Positions 1 through 9,103 of a stretch of 64,000 nt of DNA are shown here, one piece after another. The notes beneath the pieces were generated by a model, which saw only the letters and a program-made list of their open reading frames with translations, searched no databases and had not been told where the DNA came from. A program made the translations under genes and the position numbers. Source of the DNA: SAR92 clade bacterium H455 (lineage in GTDB: Bacteria > Pseudomonadota > Gammaproteobacteria > Pseudomonadales > Porticoccaceae); contig CP103416.1 in the NCBI GenBank assembly GCA_024802545.1, positions 496,001 through 560,000 on the forward strand, written 5' to 3'. The first letter of the stretch is position 1. Every line of letters starts with the position of its first letter.

Positions 1-1476
1 AAACAGCATAGAGGTGTTGTTACTGGCCCGGCCCATGGAACCAAACATGGATCTGTAGTGCACCGGCTGGGGTGTGGGAATCGAAGCATTGGGGTCACCC
101 ATAGGTGCCGCCGCGATCATGCCGCCTTTAATAATAATCGCTGGCTTAGTGCCGAAAAAAGCCGGTTTCCAAAGTACTAAATCCGCCAGCTTGCCGGTAT
201 CAATGGAGCCCACCTCATGGGAAATGCCGTGAGCGATGGCCGGGTTTATGGTGTATTTGGCGATATAGCGTTTAATACGATTATTGTCATTGGCACTGCT
301 ATCTTGAGCCAATGGACCGCGCTGAACTTTCATCTTGTGGGCGGTCTGCCAGGTTCTGATAATCACTTCACCGACTCGGCCCATAGCCTGAGAGTCTGAG
401 GCAATCATGGAAAAGGCACCCAAGTCATGGAGTATATCTTCGGCGGCAATGGTCTCTCGGCGAATGCGCGATTCGGCAAAGGCCACATCTTCGGCAATGT
501 TGGGATCCAGGTGATGACAGACCATCAACATATCTAAATGCTCGTCCACAGTATTGATGGTGTAGGGCCTTGTTGGATTAGTTGAGGAGGGCAGAATGTT
601 CAGCTCACCACAGGCTCTAATAATATCCGGGGCATGACCGCCGCCGGCCCCTTCGGTGTGATAGGTGTGGATGGTGCGACCGTTGATGGCCGCTAATGTA
701 GCTTCGACAAAACCGGACTCATTGAGGGTGTCAGTGTGAATCGCCACCTGTACATCGGTCTCGTCGGCAACATTTAAACATTCGTTAATTGAGGCCGGGG
801 TAGTGCCCCAGTCTTCGTGTAGTTTTAAGCCCATCACGCCCGCTTCAATCTGTTCTCTTATAGGTTCCGCCTGGCTCGCATTGCCCTTGCCCATGAGGCC
901 AATATTCATTGGCGCTGTGTCTGCAGCTTCGAGCATACGGTGGATATTCCAGGGTCCCGGGGTGCAGGTTGTAGCATTGGTGCCAGTGGCTGGACCGGTG
1001 CCGCCGCCGAGCATGGTGGTGACACCGGACATCAGTGCCTCGTCAATTTGCTGGGGGCAGATAAAATGAATGTGGGAATCGACACCACCGGCGGTGAGGA
1101 TATGGCCTTCACCGGCGAGCACTTCAGTGCCCGCCCCAATAATAATATCGACGCCGCTCTGGGTGTCGGGGTTGCCGGCTTTCCCTATAGCCGCAATGCG
1201 TCCTTTTTTAATCCCCACATCGGCTTTAACTATGCCCCAGTGATCGATGATTAGCGCATTGGTAATCACTAGGTCGACAGTCTCTGCACTGGGTCGCTGG
1301 CTCTGGCCCATGCCGTCGCGAATCACTTTGCCGCCGCCAAATTTAACTTCGTCGCCATAGAGGGTGAAGTCTTTTTCTACCTCTAACCAGAGCTCGGTAT
1401 CCGCCAGGCGAACTTTGTCTCCGGTGGTGGGGCCGAACATTTCGGCATAGGCCTGTCTTGAAATGGATCTTGGCAT
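1..1476 (-). CDS. ureC: Urease subunit alpha (UreC), 3' end beyond left edge
   Basis: Catalytic subunit of the nickel urease that splits urea into ammonia and carbamate in the cytoplasm. The window holds the first 492 codons; the family is about 567 residues, so only the C-terminal part is missing. The start [17 protein letters not shown] is typical. Visible active-site elements are His135 and His137 (SHIHF), the lysine that becomes carbamylated (Lys218 in [12 protein letters not shown]), the [15 protein letters not shown] stretch, the mobile-flap MVCHHLDP segment and the aspartate in ASDSQAMGR. It follows ureD, ureA and ureB on the same strand with short gaps, as in a standard urease operon; ureE, ureF and ureG would be expected further left. 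No lesion is seen in the visible part. Confidence 0.97.
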   Translation of the reverse strand, partial: MPRSISRQAYAEMFGPTTGDKVRLADTELWLEVEKDFTLYGDEVKFGGGKVIRDGMGQSQRPSAETVDLVITNALIIDHWGIVKADVGIKKGRIAAIGKAGNPDTQSGVDIIIGAGTEVLAGEGHILTAGGVDSHIHFICPQQIDEALMSGVTTMLGGGTGPATGTNATTCTPGPWNIHRMLEAADTAPMNIGLMGKGNASQAEPIREQIEAGVMGLKLHEDWGTTPASINECLNVADETDVQVAIHTDTLNESGFVEATLAAINGRTIHTYHTEGAGGGHAPDIIRACGELNILPSSTNPTRPYTINTVDEHLDMLMVCHHLDPNIAEDVAFAESRIRRETIAAEDILHDLGAFSMIASDSQAMGRVGEVIIRTWQTAHKMKVQRGPLAQDSSANDNNRIKRYIAKYTINPAIAHGISHEVGSIDTGKLADLVLWKPAFFGTKPAIIIKGGMIAAAPMGDPNASIPTPQPVHYRSMFGSMGRASNNTSMLF

Positions 1477-1498
1477 TGGTTACTCCTGGCCTGTGCTT

Positions 1499-1864
1499 TT
1501 ATTTTGTGTTTTTAGATTGGCGTTCGAGGCGATCTGTGGTGCTCTCTTGCACGCCACCCTCTACCTGACCCATGACCTTACCCTGGAATCCATAGATATG
1601 CCCAGTGCCGCCGTACTCGACCAATTCAATGGTGCGCTCCTGTCCCGGTTCAAAACGCACCGCAGTACCGGAGGCAATATTCAGTCGATAACCGAGGGTG
1701 GTTTCCCGCTCAAAAATCAACGCGTCGTTGACCTCAAAAAAATGATAATGGGAGCCGATCTGAATTGGTCGATCGCCGATATTGGCCACTGAAATAGTGA
1801 CCAGATTGCGCCCAGTATTGAGTTCGATATCGCCAGGGGCAGTTTTAAATTCTCCGGGTATCAT
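1499..1864 (-). CDS. ureB: Urease subunit beta (UreB)
   Basis: Small structural subunit of urease, 121 residues. It opens with MIPGEF, contains the conserved [11 protein letters not shown] and [18 protein letters not shown] segments, and has the typical end of the domain at GFQGKVMG followed by a variable hydrophilic tail. The ATG at 1864 has an AGGAG ribosome-binding site just upstream, partly over the end of ureA, so ureA and ureB are probably translationally linked. It lies 22 bases before ureC. Family length is about 100 to 125 residues, so it looks complete. Confidence 0.96.
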   Translation of the reverse strand: MIPGEFKTAPGDIELNTGRNLVTISVANIGDRPIQIGSHYHFFEVNDALIFERETTLGYRLNIASGTAVRFEPGQERTIELVEYGGTGHIYGFQGKVMGQVEGGVQESTTDRLERQSKNTK

Positions 1865-1873
1865 GCTTGTCTC

Positions 1874-2176
1874 CTAGATAATCGGATTGTGGACGGTGAC
1901 AAGTTTGGTGCCGTCGGGGAAGGTGGCTTCAACCTGCACGTCATGAATCATATCTGGAATACCGTCCATGACGTCGTCGGCACTGAGCAAGGTACGGCCA
2001 AAGTCCATCAACTCAGCCACAGTGCGGCCATCGCGAGCGCCTTCGAGAATCGCGCCGCTGATAAAGGCAATGGCTTCTGGATAGTTGAGTTTTAAACCGC
2101 GGGCCTTGCGCCGCTCGGCCAAAAGCGAGGCGGTAAATAACATCAACTTATCTTTTTCCCGGGGGGTTAATTCCAT
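1874..2176 (-). CDS. ureA: Urease subunit gamma (UreA)
   Basis: Smallest urease structural subunit, 100 residues, exactly the usual length when translation begins at the ATG at 2176 ([14 protein letters not shown]). A TTG two codons upstream is possible but unlikely. Family segments seen include [20 protein letters not shown] and a C-terminal [20 protein letters not shown]. It sits 14 bases after ureD and just before ureB in the urease operon. Together with UreB and UreC it makes the (alpha beta gamma)3 apoenzyme. Confidence 0.96.
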   Translation of the reverse strand: MELTPREKDKLMLFTASLLAERRKARGLKLNYPEAIAFISGAILEGARDGRTVAELMDFGRTLLSADDVMDGIPDMIHDVQVEATFPDGTKLVTVHNPII

Positions 2177-2190
2177 GGTCAACTCACAAT

Positions 2191-3054
2191 TTAGGTGGCC
2201 CAGATACGAGGCGAGCAGGATGATTTATCCAACCATTGACTGCGCAGCTGAGTCCACATCTGGGTAAAAATATCTAGTATCGGCTCGATTTGACTGCCCA
2301 ATACTCTGAGTACCAGAATGTCGTCGACCAGGGTGAGGCCAATCGAATCCGAGTATTGGTGGCAATGCAAAATGTGTTCCAGTTGATCCCGTTCTGTCTG
2401 GCTGCAGGGCGCAGCAATCAGGCTGCCCTGCATGGGCATTCCCCGCAGGCCGCTGGGTGACATGATCAGTGCGCTGTCATGGGTGCAGAGTTGCTCCACT
2501 AATCGCAGTTCACCGTCTAATCGAATCTCCGTGCTACTGGTGATGGCGCCCTTATCGAAGACTTCACGATTAGCCGGGCGTCCAAAACAGTGCACTTCCC
2601 AACCGATAAAACGCCCTCCTGGTGCAATATCAATTTGTGTCTTTAAAACGGACTGGGCACCGGGGAAAAAAATATTCTGTTGCGGCAGCCATTCCACCAC
2701 CGCATCTTTAGCCACACTGATTTTTTGTGTCTGGTGGCTGACCAGATCGCTCTTCGATCTATAGAACTTGGTGGCACCGGGGGTGGTGATCAAACAGTGC
2801 GAATGCTCTGCAGCCTGAAGCTTTATTTCAAGGGTATCACCCCCCACCACGCCGCCTGGTGGGTGAAGTATATAGCTGTGGCAGATATTGCCTTCGGGAT
2901 AGAAGGGGCGTTGCAGGGTCAGTGGGCCACGCTGCTTTTTGCGCACTAGGCAGGTTTTGTCTCGACGAATGGCATAGTCGAGTTCGAGCTCGGCAAGCCA
3001 TCCGCTGGAGGGCTTTTGTTGAGGAACGGCTAGCTCAGCACTGGGATTGCTCAT
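2191..3054 (-). CDS. ureD: Urease accessory protein UreD
   Basis: Chaperone that binds apo-urease and, with UreF and UreG, directs nickel into the active site. It is 287 residues, normal for the family, with the typical [12 protein letters not shown] segment near residue 65, [11 protein letters not shown] near 90, and [15 protein letters not shown] near 120. First gene of the operon ureD-ureA-ureB-ureC on the minus strand; ureF and ureG are not in the window. The promoter should lie in the 170-base gap to the phosphoribosyltransferase gene, where a small palindrome is seen. Confidence 0.95.
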   Translation of the reverse strand: MSNPSAELAVPQQKPSSGWLAELELDYAIRRDKTCLVRKKQRGPLTLQRPFYPEGNICHSYILHPPGGVVGGDTLEIKLQAAEHSHCLITTPGATKFYRSKSDLVSHQTQKISVAKDAVVEWLPQQNIFFPGAQSVLKTQIDIAPGGRFIGWEVHCFGRPANREVFDKGAITSSTEIRLDGELRLVEQLCTHDSALIMSPSGLRGMPMQGSLIAAPCSQTERDQLEHILHCHQYSDSIGLTLVDDILVLRVLGSQIEPILDIFTQMWTQLRSQWLDKSSCSPRIWAT

Positions 3055-3109
3055 GGTCTAATTGGCTCGATGGCTTTAACAGACTATAACCAGTGCAATA
3101 ACAGTGCCA

Positions 3110-3132
3110 CCTAATTAGAGAGCTTAATTAGG
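3110..3132. promoter_or_regulatory. Palindrome upstream of the urease operon
   Basis: CCTAATTA at 3110-3117 is mirrored exactly by TAATTAGG at 3125-3132 across a seven-base spacer. It lies 56 bases before the ureD start in the only gap that can hold the urease promoter. AT-rich palindromes of this size can be operators but also arise by chance, so this is only a candidate. Confidence 0.25.
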
Positions 3133-3224
3133 AATGGTGTTTTGGGATGGGCCTGTGTTCCGCAGGAGCGGGATCTCTATCAGGCAGGCCTGATGGAGAT
3201 TGGAACTAAGTTGCGCGTTTAAGA

Positions 3225-3794
3225 TTAGCTTTTAATTAAAGGCGCCATATTATCGATCAGTTGGGCCAGCTCAGGCTTATGCTGACGAATTTCATCGGCA
3301 CTCAGACCATGGAGCTCGTGGGGGAATACCAACCACTCTTCGGTTTCGTGAATATAGTAATCCGGTGGACCGTCGGTTTTGTTGTTATTGGGCTTGTAGT
3401 AGGGCGTGGCGATGCGAATCTGCGGAGTATTTTTCTTGCAGGCATTTTTTAGGTCCACTATGGCCTGTTGAATAGACAGTCCGGTGTCATGGACATCATC
3501 GACAATCAGCAGAGAGTCCTCAGCTTCGAGCTGGCGAATAATATAGCTCAGTCCGTGGACATGAACGGTTTTGCTGCGTTCGCCCTCACGGCTGTATGAA
3601 GAGGTACGGATGGCAATATGATCCGACTCTATGCCCAGGACATCGAGAAACTCCTGCACGGCAATGCCCACTGGTGCGCCGCCGCGCCAAACCCCCACTA
3701 TATAGTTGGGTCTGTAGCCACTTTCAAAAACTTGCCAGGCCAGTTTGTAGGAATCTTCGAGTAGTTGTTGGGCTTGAATATAGCGCTTTGACAT
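3225..3794 (-). CDS. Purine-type phosphoribosyltransferase
   Basis: Predicted to join a purine base (hypoxanthine, guanine or xanthine) to PRPP to give the nucleotide. The 189-residue protein has the type I fold signatures: a VGVWRGGAPVG loop near residue 35 and the PRPP-binding motif LLIVDDVHDTGLS near residue 95, with the two acidic residues and the Thr/Gly loop present. The ATG at 3794 (MSKRYIQAQQ) is preferred over a TTG at 3809. It sits between the urease operon and a TonB receptor gene, with a purine-type permease nearby, which favours purine salvage. Substrate choice cannot be told from sequence alone; it could also be xanthine-specific like Gpt. Confidence 0.85.
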   Translation of the reverse strand: MSKRYIQAQQLLEDSYKLAWQVFESGYRPNYIVGVWRGGAPVGIAVQEFLDVLGIESDHIAIRTSSYSREGERSKTVHVHGLSYIIRQLEAEDSLLIVDDVHDTGLSIQQAIVDLKNACKKNTPQIRIATPYYKPNNNKTDGPPDYYIHETEEWLVFPHELHGLSADEIRQHKPELAQLIDNMAPLIKS

Positions 3795-3873
3795 TAGAGG
3801 TGGATCCAAAATTATTTAATCAACTAGCCTGCCATATTAGCACAATCAGCTGTTGGCTAATTATCAGGTGGAT

Positions 3874-3909
3874 AAAAAAACCCGGACTAATCAGTAGCCC
3901 GGGTTTTTT
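3874..3909. terminator. Rho-independent terminator, probably bidirectional
   Basis: A run of A, then CCCGG, a 12-base loop, CCGGG and a run of T. It lies just after the end of the TonB receptor gene (minus strand) and before the phosphoribosyltransferase start, so on the minus strand it would end the receptor transcript. Confidence 0.85.
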
Positions 3910-3937
3910 CTTACTGCTTACAACCACTAACGTGGAT

Positions 3938-6238
3938 TTAGAAATCCATAGAGAAGCGCGCCATAAACTGACGTGGACCAATCAGCTCATCGCCAGTTGC
4001 GCCAACACCAAAGACATCGGTAAAGCGCGCATTGATACCAGCTTCATCAGTCAGATTCTTACCGATCAGCTCAACGCGCCAGTCTTTGCCCTCTGGACGA
4101 AGACCAACAATCAGATCAATCACGTTGTAGCTAGGCACAATGTCAGTCGCATCATTATTGAAGATACGGTGCTTGAACTCACCTCTGTAGGTGTACTGCA
4201 GGCTGCTGTTCACTTCACCCCAAGAGGCGATTTCAGTGTTCCAGTTGAGTGCGATGTTACCGGTAAACTTGGGCGTCTTAGCCAGCTCATTGCCGTTAAC
4301 ATTTTGTACTGCTGCGGAGCGAGCTACCTGGATTTCATCGCTGAACAGATTGAAGCCTTGGCCGATTAGAGCATTGCCAGCAGCTTCTGACTGAACGTTG
4401 TCCAGTGCCAGATGATCGCCAGTAATTTCAGTTTCCAACCAGGCTAAACGCACATCGAGAATCAGTGACTCAGACAAGAAAGCAGACAGCTCAAGCTCAG
4501 CACCAAAAATTTCTGATTTTGGAATATTGCCCACACCGCCCTGGAATACTTCTGGGTCAGTAGCCTGATACTGCAGGCCTTCATAGTTGTAGTAGAAGGC
4601 TGCGGTATTGACGCGCACGCGACCGTCGACCAGATCAGTTTTCAGGCCCACTTCGTAAGCATCGACTATCTCTTCGTCAAAAGTTGGCAGCACCACAACA
4701 GGTGCAACAGCGGACTCAAGACCGTAAGTTAGGTTTGAACCCCCGGGCTTAAAGCCGCGAGTGTAAGAACCATAGGCCATAGTGCTGTCGTTAAAGTCAT
4801 GCTCAACAACAAAACGGCCAGTGACCTTTTCGCTGCTCATTTCAATAATATCTGTGCCGGCACGACCATAGAAATTGGTTACCGCACTGTAGACTTCATC
4901 TTCGGTGTAGCGCATGCCGAACACTGCACGCCACTCGTCGTTGAAGTTCCAGGTACCCTGAGCATAGATAGAGGTGGAATCACGCTCAGGCTTGGAGTCA
5001 GAGATAAAACCGATCTCAGCACTGTCGTCATAGGAGAAAACTTGATCCAGAGTGAAGGGATCAAAAGTACCGTTGAAGTTAAAGTCGAGCAACTCGAGAA
5101 TGCTGATTTCTACTTCTGTATCCAGATAGAACAGACCTGCTACCCAATCTAATTTTCCAAACAGCGGATCCACTGACACCAGGTTTATTTCCTGAGTGAT
5201 GGTGGTTTGCTTGTTAGTTTCTGGCGTGTACACACTTGGCAGCTGAGCGAACGGCGCTAGCACTGCAAGGTCATTGCGATCGTTGTCGCGATTGATCAGC
5301 ACATCATCATTCTGGTAGCTGCTCAATGATTTCAATGTAAAGGAGTCAAAGTCCCATTCCAGCACTGCACTGTAGAGCTCGGAGGTCAGCTCGTAATCAG
5401 CGCGAGAATCCTGACGCAGCTCACGTGCATCTGGCGTTGGATCGAGCAGCCCTTTCTGTGCAGCGCCGTTGCGATCTTCGTCAAAGTATTGTGCGGTGAA
5501 GTTAGCGCGGAAGTCATCGCTGGGCTCGTAGAGCACACGAACGCGAGCAGACATACTGTTGGCGTCATCGAGATCCTGACCCAGGGTCAGGTTTTCAGTA
5601 AAGCCGTCGCGTTTGTTAGAGATAACCGATGCACGCATGGCCAAGGTGTCAGATAAGGGCAGGTTGTATGCTGCGCGCGCTTTCACCAAGCCATAATCAC
5701 CCAGAGTCAGGTCGGCTTTGCCGAAGCTGCTATCAATAGAGGGTGCAGTAGTGATGATATTGATCGCACCGCCAGTGGAGTTCTGACCGAACAGCGTGCC
5801 CTGGGGGCCGCGCAATACTTCAATGCGCTCAAGGTCGAGAAAATCCGTTTGCAGAGCAAAGGGCGACGCCACGTAAATGCCATCTAGGTGGTAGGAGACA
5901 GAAGGGTTGGCAATCGCGTTCTGGTTAGCTTCGTTACCGACACCACGAATAGTGATAACCGTTTTAAAGCCTTCATTTTTGGCAATATTGACGCCCGGTG
6001 CAACGGCACTCAGGTCGACAAAAGAGGCTATCTGACGGTTATCTAAATCCGCGCCGCCTAAAACAGTAATCGCTTGAGACAGATCCTGCAGACTCTCGCT
6101 ACGTTTTTCAGCAGTGACCAACACCTCTTCAAACATTAAGTTTGGATCTTGGGCTATAACATTGCCACCGAATGCTACTGAGAGTGCTGCTGAGATGGCC
6201 AAAGACAGTGCTTTGAGGGGAAGGCGCGGATGTTTCAT
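3938..6238 (-). CDS. TonB-dependent outer membrane receptor
   Basis: Predicted 766-residue outer membrane transporter energised by TonB/ExbBD. The start at 6238 (MKHPRLPLKALSL) follows a CAGGAG ribosome-binding site and gives a clean signal peptide ending near VIAQ. The plug begins with FEEVLVTAEKRSESLQD, which doubles as a TonB-box region, and holds LERIEVLRGPQGTLFGQNSTGGAINI. The C-terminus ends with Phe (FSMDF), as expected for a beta barrel. Neighbours are a phosphoribosyltransferase, a divergent purine permease and urease genes, so a purine, ureide or related nitrogen compound is a reasonable but unproven substrate. A strong palindrome lies upstream of the start. Iron or vitamin uptake is not excluded. 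Confidence 0.93.
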   Translation of the reverse strand: MKHPRLPLKALSLAISAALSVAFGGNVIAQDPNLMFEEVLVTAEKRSESLQDLSQAITVLGGADLDNRQIASFVDLSAVAPGVNIAKNEGFKTVITIRGVGNEANQNAIANPSVSYHLDGIYVASPFALQTDFLDLERIEVLRGPQGTLFGQNSTGGAINIITTAPSIDSSFGKADLTLGDYGLVKARAAYNLPLSDTLAMRASVISNKRDGFTENLTLGQDLDDANSMSARVRVLYEPSDDFRANFTAQYFDEDRNGAAQKGLLDPTPDARELRQDSRADYELTSELYSAVLEWDFDSFTLKSLSSYQNDDVLINRDNDRNDLAVLAPFAQLPSVYTPETNKQTTITQEINLVSVDPLFGKLDWVAGLFYLDTEVEISILELLDFNFNGTFDPFTLDQVFSYDDSAEIGFISDSKPERDSTSIYAQGTWNFNDEWRAVFGMRYTEDEVYSAVTNFYGRAGTDIIEMSSEKVTGRFVVEHDFNDSTMAYGSYTRGFKPGGSNLTYGLESAVAPVVVLPTFDEEIVDAYEVGLKTDLVDGRVRVNTAAFYYNYEGLQYQATDPEVFQGGVGNIPKSEIFGAELELSAFLSESLILDVRLAWLETEITGDHLALDNVQSEAAGNALIGQGFNLFSDEIQVARSAAVQNVNGNELAKTPKFTGNIALNWNTEIASWGEVNSSLQYTYRGEFKHRIFNNDATDIVPSYNVIDLIVGLRPEGKDWRVELIGKNLTDEAGINARFTDVFGVGATGDELIGPRQFMARFSMDF

Positions 6239-6552
6239 TCTGACTCCTGGAAATAAAATGAGTGGATAAATTAAGCTCGATACAATGTTCTGGTGCAAAT
6301 GAAAAATTGGTGTACGCATTTTGCACCATTTTCGATCAAAATGGTGTCAATTCAGTATTATATAGTTGTTTCTATTTACTCTTTATACATAGAGCAATTA
6401 GCTTGCCAATAGATGAAAAATTAACGTCAAGCCTGGGGTTTTTTTCACCGCTAGCTATGCCGCTATGGGTTGCTTTATGATTGCGTCAGAACTGGCCCAA
6501 GTTGGCTAATAAAAGATTGCTGAAAAATAGAAATCAAGACGGATAAAACTCT
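6239..6552. other. Divergent intergenic region, receptor / purine permease
   Basis: No credible gene. This 314-base AT-rich gap must hold the promoters of both divergent genes and contains the palindromic array at 6292-6346. Confidence 0.6.
6292..6346. promoter_or_regulatory. Candidate operator array between receptor and permease genes
   Basis: CACCATTTT at 6324-6332 is repeated in exact reverse complement, AAAATGGTG, at 6338-6346 with a five-base spacer. GGTGCAAA at 6292-6299 also pairs with TTTGCACC at 6320-6327, so two palindromes overlap. The array is 54 to 108 bases upstream of the receptor start. No regulator gene lies next to it. It could instead form a hairpin in the transcript. Confidence 0.5.
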
Positions 6553-7851
6553 ATGAATGCATTGCTAGATAGACTCTTTCAACTCCACGCCAAGGGCACC
6601 ACCGCAGGCACTGAATTGATTGCCGGTGTCACCACCTTTATCACCATGGTCTACATCATCTTTGTAAATCCCCAGATGATGGCAATGACAGGCATGGATC
6701 ACGGCGCCGCCTTTGTCGGCACCTGTTTGGCTGCGGCACTGGCCTGCTACATTATGGGCCTCTATGCCAACTGGCCGGTGGGTCTGGCCCCGGGCATGGG
6801 GCTGAATGCGTTCTTCACTTATACAGTGGTTGGCGAAATGGGTTACAGCTGGCAGATCGCACTGGGTGCGGTATTTATCGCCGGTGTGCTGTTTGTGATT
6901 ATGAGTGTCACCCGCCTGCGTCGCTGGATGATGGACAGCATTCCCCTGAATATGCGCATCGCCATGGGTGCAGGTGTCGGGCTCTTTGTCGGCTTTATCG
7001 GCCTTAAGAGCGGCGGCATTATTGTTGCCAATGGCGCAACCTACCTTTCCCTTGGTGACCTGACAAAAAGTGAAACCCTGTTGGCGACCATGAGTTTTCT
7101 CGTGATTGCGATTCTGTCTATTCGCAAAATCCCGGGTGCGATAATCATCGGCATCCTTAGCATCACCACCATTGCTGCGTTGATGGGTTTGGTACAGATC
7201 GATGGTCTGGTTGCAGCGCCTCCGAGTCTGGCCCCGACCTTTATGCAGCTGGATATAGTGGGCGCCTTTGATGTGGCCATGATCAGTGTGATTATCGCCT
7301 TTCTGTTTGTGAACCTATTTGATACCGCTGGCACCCTTTTGGGTGTCGCGAGTCGCAGTGGCTTAATTGATAGCCAAGGCAATGTGCAGAATATTGATCG
7401 CGCTCTTAAAGCAGATAGTAGCGCCAGTGCAGTGGGTGCCTTTTTTGGCTGTGCACCGGTTACAAGCTATGTAGAAAGCTCCGCTGGTGTTGAAGCCGGT
7501 GGTCGCACCGGTCTTACTGCGGTGGTGGTGGGCAGCTTATTTTTGTTGGCGATTTTCTTTTCGCCTCTGGCTGCAGTAGTGCCAGCTTACGCTACGGCAG
7601 GTGCGCTGATCTATGTGGCGATTCTGATGCTCTGCGGTATGGAAGCACTGGATTGGTCCGATATGAGTGAGGTGCTGCCGGCACTGGTGACCATCGTCAT
7701 GATCCCTCTGTCGTTCTCCATCGCCAATGGTATAGCCCTGGGTTTTATTACCTATGTGGCAGTGAAGTTTTTTGCAGGAAAGCGTTTGGATATTACTCTG
7801 GGTGCTTGGTTTTTAGGAGCGATCTTTTTGGCTAAGTTTACTTTTTTGTAA
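6553..7851 (+). CDS. NCS2-family purine permease (AzgA/PbuG type)
   Basis: Inner membrane proton symporter predicted to import adenine, guanine or hypoxanthine. The 432-residue protein begins with the family hallmark of an N-terminal amphipathic stretch then TELIAGVTTFITMVYIIFVNP, followed by about 12 to 14 membrane segments. The conserved GLAPGMGLNAFF motif (near residue 77), NLFDTAGTLLGVASRSG (near 255) and the TSYVESSAGVEAGGRTGLTAVV loop region (near 300) are all present. It faces the TonB receptor gene across a shared promoter region, and a purine phosphoribosyltransferase lies beyond. An intact IS element sits 41 bases after its stop. Confidence 0.93.
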   Translation: MNALLDRLFQLHAKGTTAGTELIAGVTTFITMVYIIFVNPQMMAMTGMDHGAAFVGTCLAAALACYIMGLYANWPVGLAPGMGLNAFFTYTVVGEMGYSWQIALGAVFIAGVLFVIMSVTRLRRWMMDSIPLNMRIAMGAGVGLFVGFIGLKSGGIIVANGATYLSLGDLTKSETLLATMSFLVIAILSIRKIPGAIIIGILSITTIAALMGLVQIDGLVAAPPSLAPTFMQLDIVGAFDVAMISVIIAFLFVNLFDTAGTLLGVASRSGLIDSQGNVQNIDRALKADSSASAVGAFFGCAPVTSYVESSAGVEAGGRTGLTAVVVGSLFLLAIFFSPLAAVVPAYATAGALIYVAILMLCGMEALDWSDMSEVLPALVTIVMIPLSFSIANGIALGFITYVAVKFFAGKRLDITLGAWFLGAIFLAKFTFL

Positions 7852-7955
7852 TAGTTTTTCTAGATAGAGAACTCTTCTATAAAAGCCTAATTTGGACTTC
7901 CCAGACTTTTCTAGACACTCAAAAGAGTTAAAATGTAACTCAAAGAGAGGGTCAT

Positions 7956-8234
7956 ATGAGCAAGGGAAAACGCTACACACAGCAGTTTAAAGAAGAGGCC
8001 GTTAAGCAGATTGTCGAACGAGGCTATTCTGTTGCTGAGGTCGCGGAGCGACTCGGCATCTGTACAAAAACCTTATACCATTGGAAGGCCTCCATGCACG
8101 GCAGCCCGCAGCAGATCAAATCTTCCGACGACCAGGCTGAGATCATTCGCCTTAAAGTCGAGTTGATGCGTGTCACGGAGGAACGCGACATTCTAAAAAA
8201 GGCCGCAAAGTACTTTGCAAGCCAGCCCGAGTAA
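7956..8234 (+). CDS. IS3-family transposase OrfA
   Basis: DNA-binding first reading frame of the element, 92 residues. Residues 10 to 50 form a helix-turn-helix (EEAVKQIVERGYSVAEVAERLGI is the core region), followed by a leucine-heptad coiled coil near residues 62 to 85. An AGAGAGG ribosome-binding site precedes the ATG. A slippery heptamer A AAA AAG at 8195-8201 lies near the 3' end in the right phase for -1 slippage into orfB, which would make the OrfAB fusion transposase. Confidence 0.93.
   Translation: MSKGKRYTQQFKEEAVKQIVERGYSVAEVAERLGICTKTLYHWKASMHGSPQQIKSSDDQAEIIRLKVELMRVTEERDILKKAAKYFASQPE
8195..8201 (+). promoter_or_regulatory. Programmed -1 ribosomal frameshift heptamer
   Basis: A AAA AAG in the orfA phase, so both tRNAs can slip back one base. 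After the slip, translation enters the orfB frame and reads through to the residues that precede the orfB ATG (the path KYSFIRDNQGEFSIK is typical of IS3 fusions). Confidence 0.8.
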
Positions 8235-8281
8235 AGTACTCCTTCATTCGTGACAATCAGGGTGAGTTTTCAATTAAAACG

Positions 8282-9103
8282 ATGTGCCGTGTATTCAAAC
8301 TGCACCGCAGCGGGTTTTATGCGTGGCTACAGAAACCGCTCTCGGATAGAGCAGTTGAGGATCAACGGCTGCTAAAACTGGTTAAGGAATCTTACATGGC
8401 CAGTGGTGGCACTTATGGCAGCCCCTGGATTCATCGTGACCTGCGCGAGGCTGGCGAAAGCTGTAGCGTTCACCGAGTTGCTCGAATCATGCGAGAAAAC
8501 CGCTTAAAAGCGCAGATAGGCTACAAGCGCCGTTACATCAAAGGCGGCAAGCCGGCGAAGATAGCAGCTAACTTGCTTGATCGTCAGTTCAATCCTGAGC
8601 ACCCGAATCAGGCTTGGGTCAGCGACATTACTTACGTTCGAACTTACGAAGGGTTTTTGTATGTGGCTACGGTTTTAGATTTGTTTTCGCGTCGCATTGT
8701 AGGCTGGTCAATGGATAAACATATCGACCGCCATCTGGTGATCAACGCTTTGCTTATGGCGATCTGGCAGCGACAGCCAAAAGGTGAGGTGCTCATTCAT
8801 AGCGATCAAGGAAGCCAGTATGCCAGCTCTGATTACTTGGCATTTGTGAAGGAGCATAATCTCATACCTTCGATGAGCCGGCGTGGTAACTGCCATGATA
8901 ATGCGGTTGCTGAGAGCTTCTTTGCCACGTTTAAAAAGCGTGTGACAAAACGGAAGATCTACTCGACAAGGGATGAAGCGAAAACTGAGATATTTAATTT
9001 TATAGAGATGTTTTACAATCCGATAAAACGCCACACTCATACAGGCGGCGTATCGCCTGCTAAGTTCGAAGAGGCGTATTTTTTGGAGTCAACCAGTGTC
9101 TAG
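8282..9103 (+). CDS. IS3-family transposase OrfB (DDE integrase core)
   Basis: Catalytic part of the transposase, 273 residues from the internal ATG, normally made as the OrfAB fusion. An HTH_21-like region (YGSPWIHRDLREAG) precedes the rve integrase core. The catalytic triad is visible as Asp in WVSDITYV, Asp in IHSDQGSQY and Glu in NAVAESFFATFK. The stop codon at 9101-9103 lies inside the right terminal repeat. The frame is undamaged. Confidence 0.94.
   Translation: MCRVFKLHRSGFYAWLQKPLSDRAVEDQRLLKLVKESYMASGGTYGSPWIHRDLREAGESCSVHRVARIMRENRLKAQIGYKRRYIKGGKPAKIAANLLDRQFNPEHPNQAWVSDITYVRTYEGFLYVATVLDLFSRRIVGWSMDKHIDRHLVINALLMAIWQRQPKGEVLIHSDQGSQYASSDYLAFVKEHNLIPSMSRRGNCHDNAVAESFFATFKKRVTKRKIYSTRDEAKTEIFNFIEMFYNPIKRHTHTGGVSPAKFEEAYFLESTSV

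Noticed and set aside
3596-4369. Plus-strand frame opposite the phosphoribosyltransferase and receptor
   Set aside because: It is antisense to two genes with clear motifs and has no family features.
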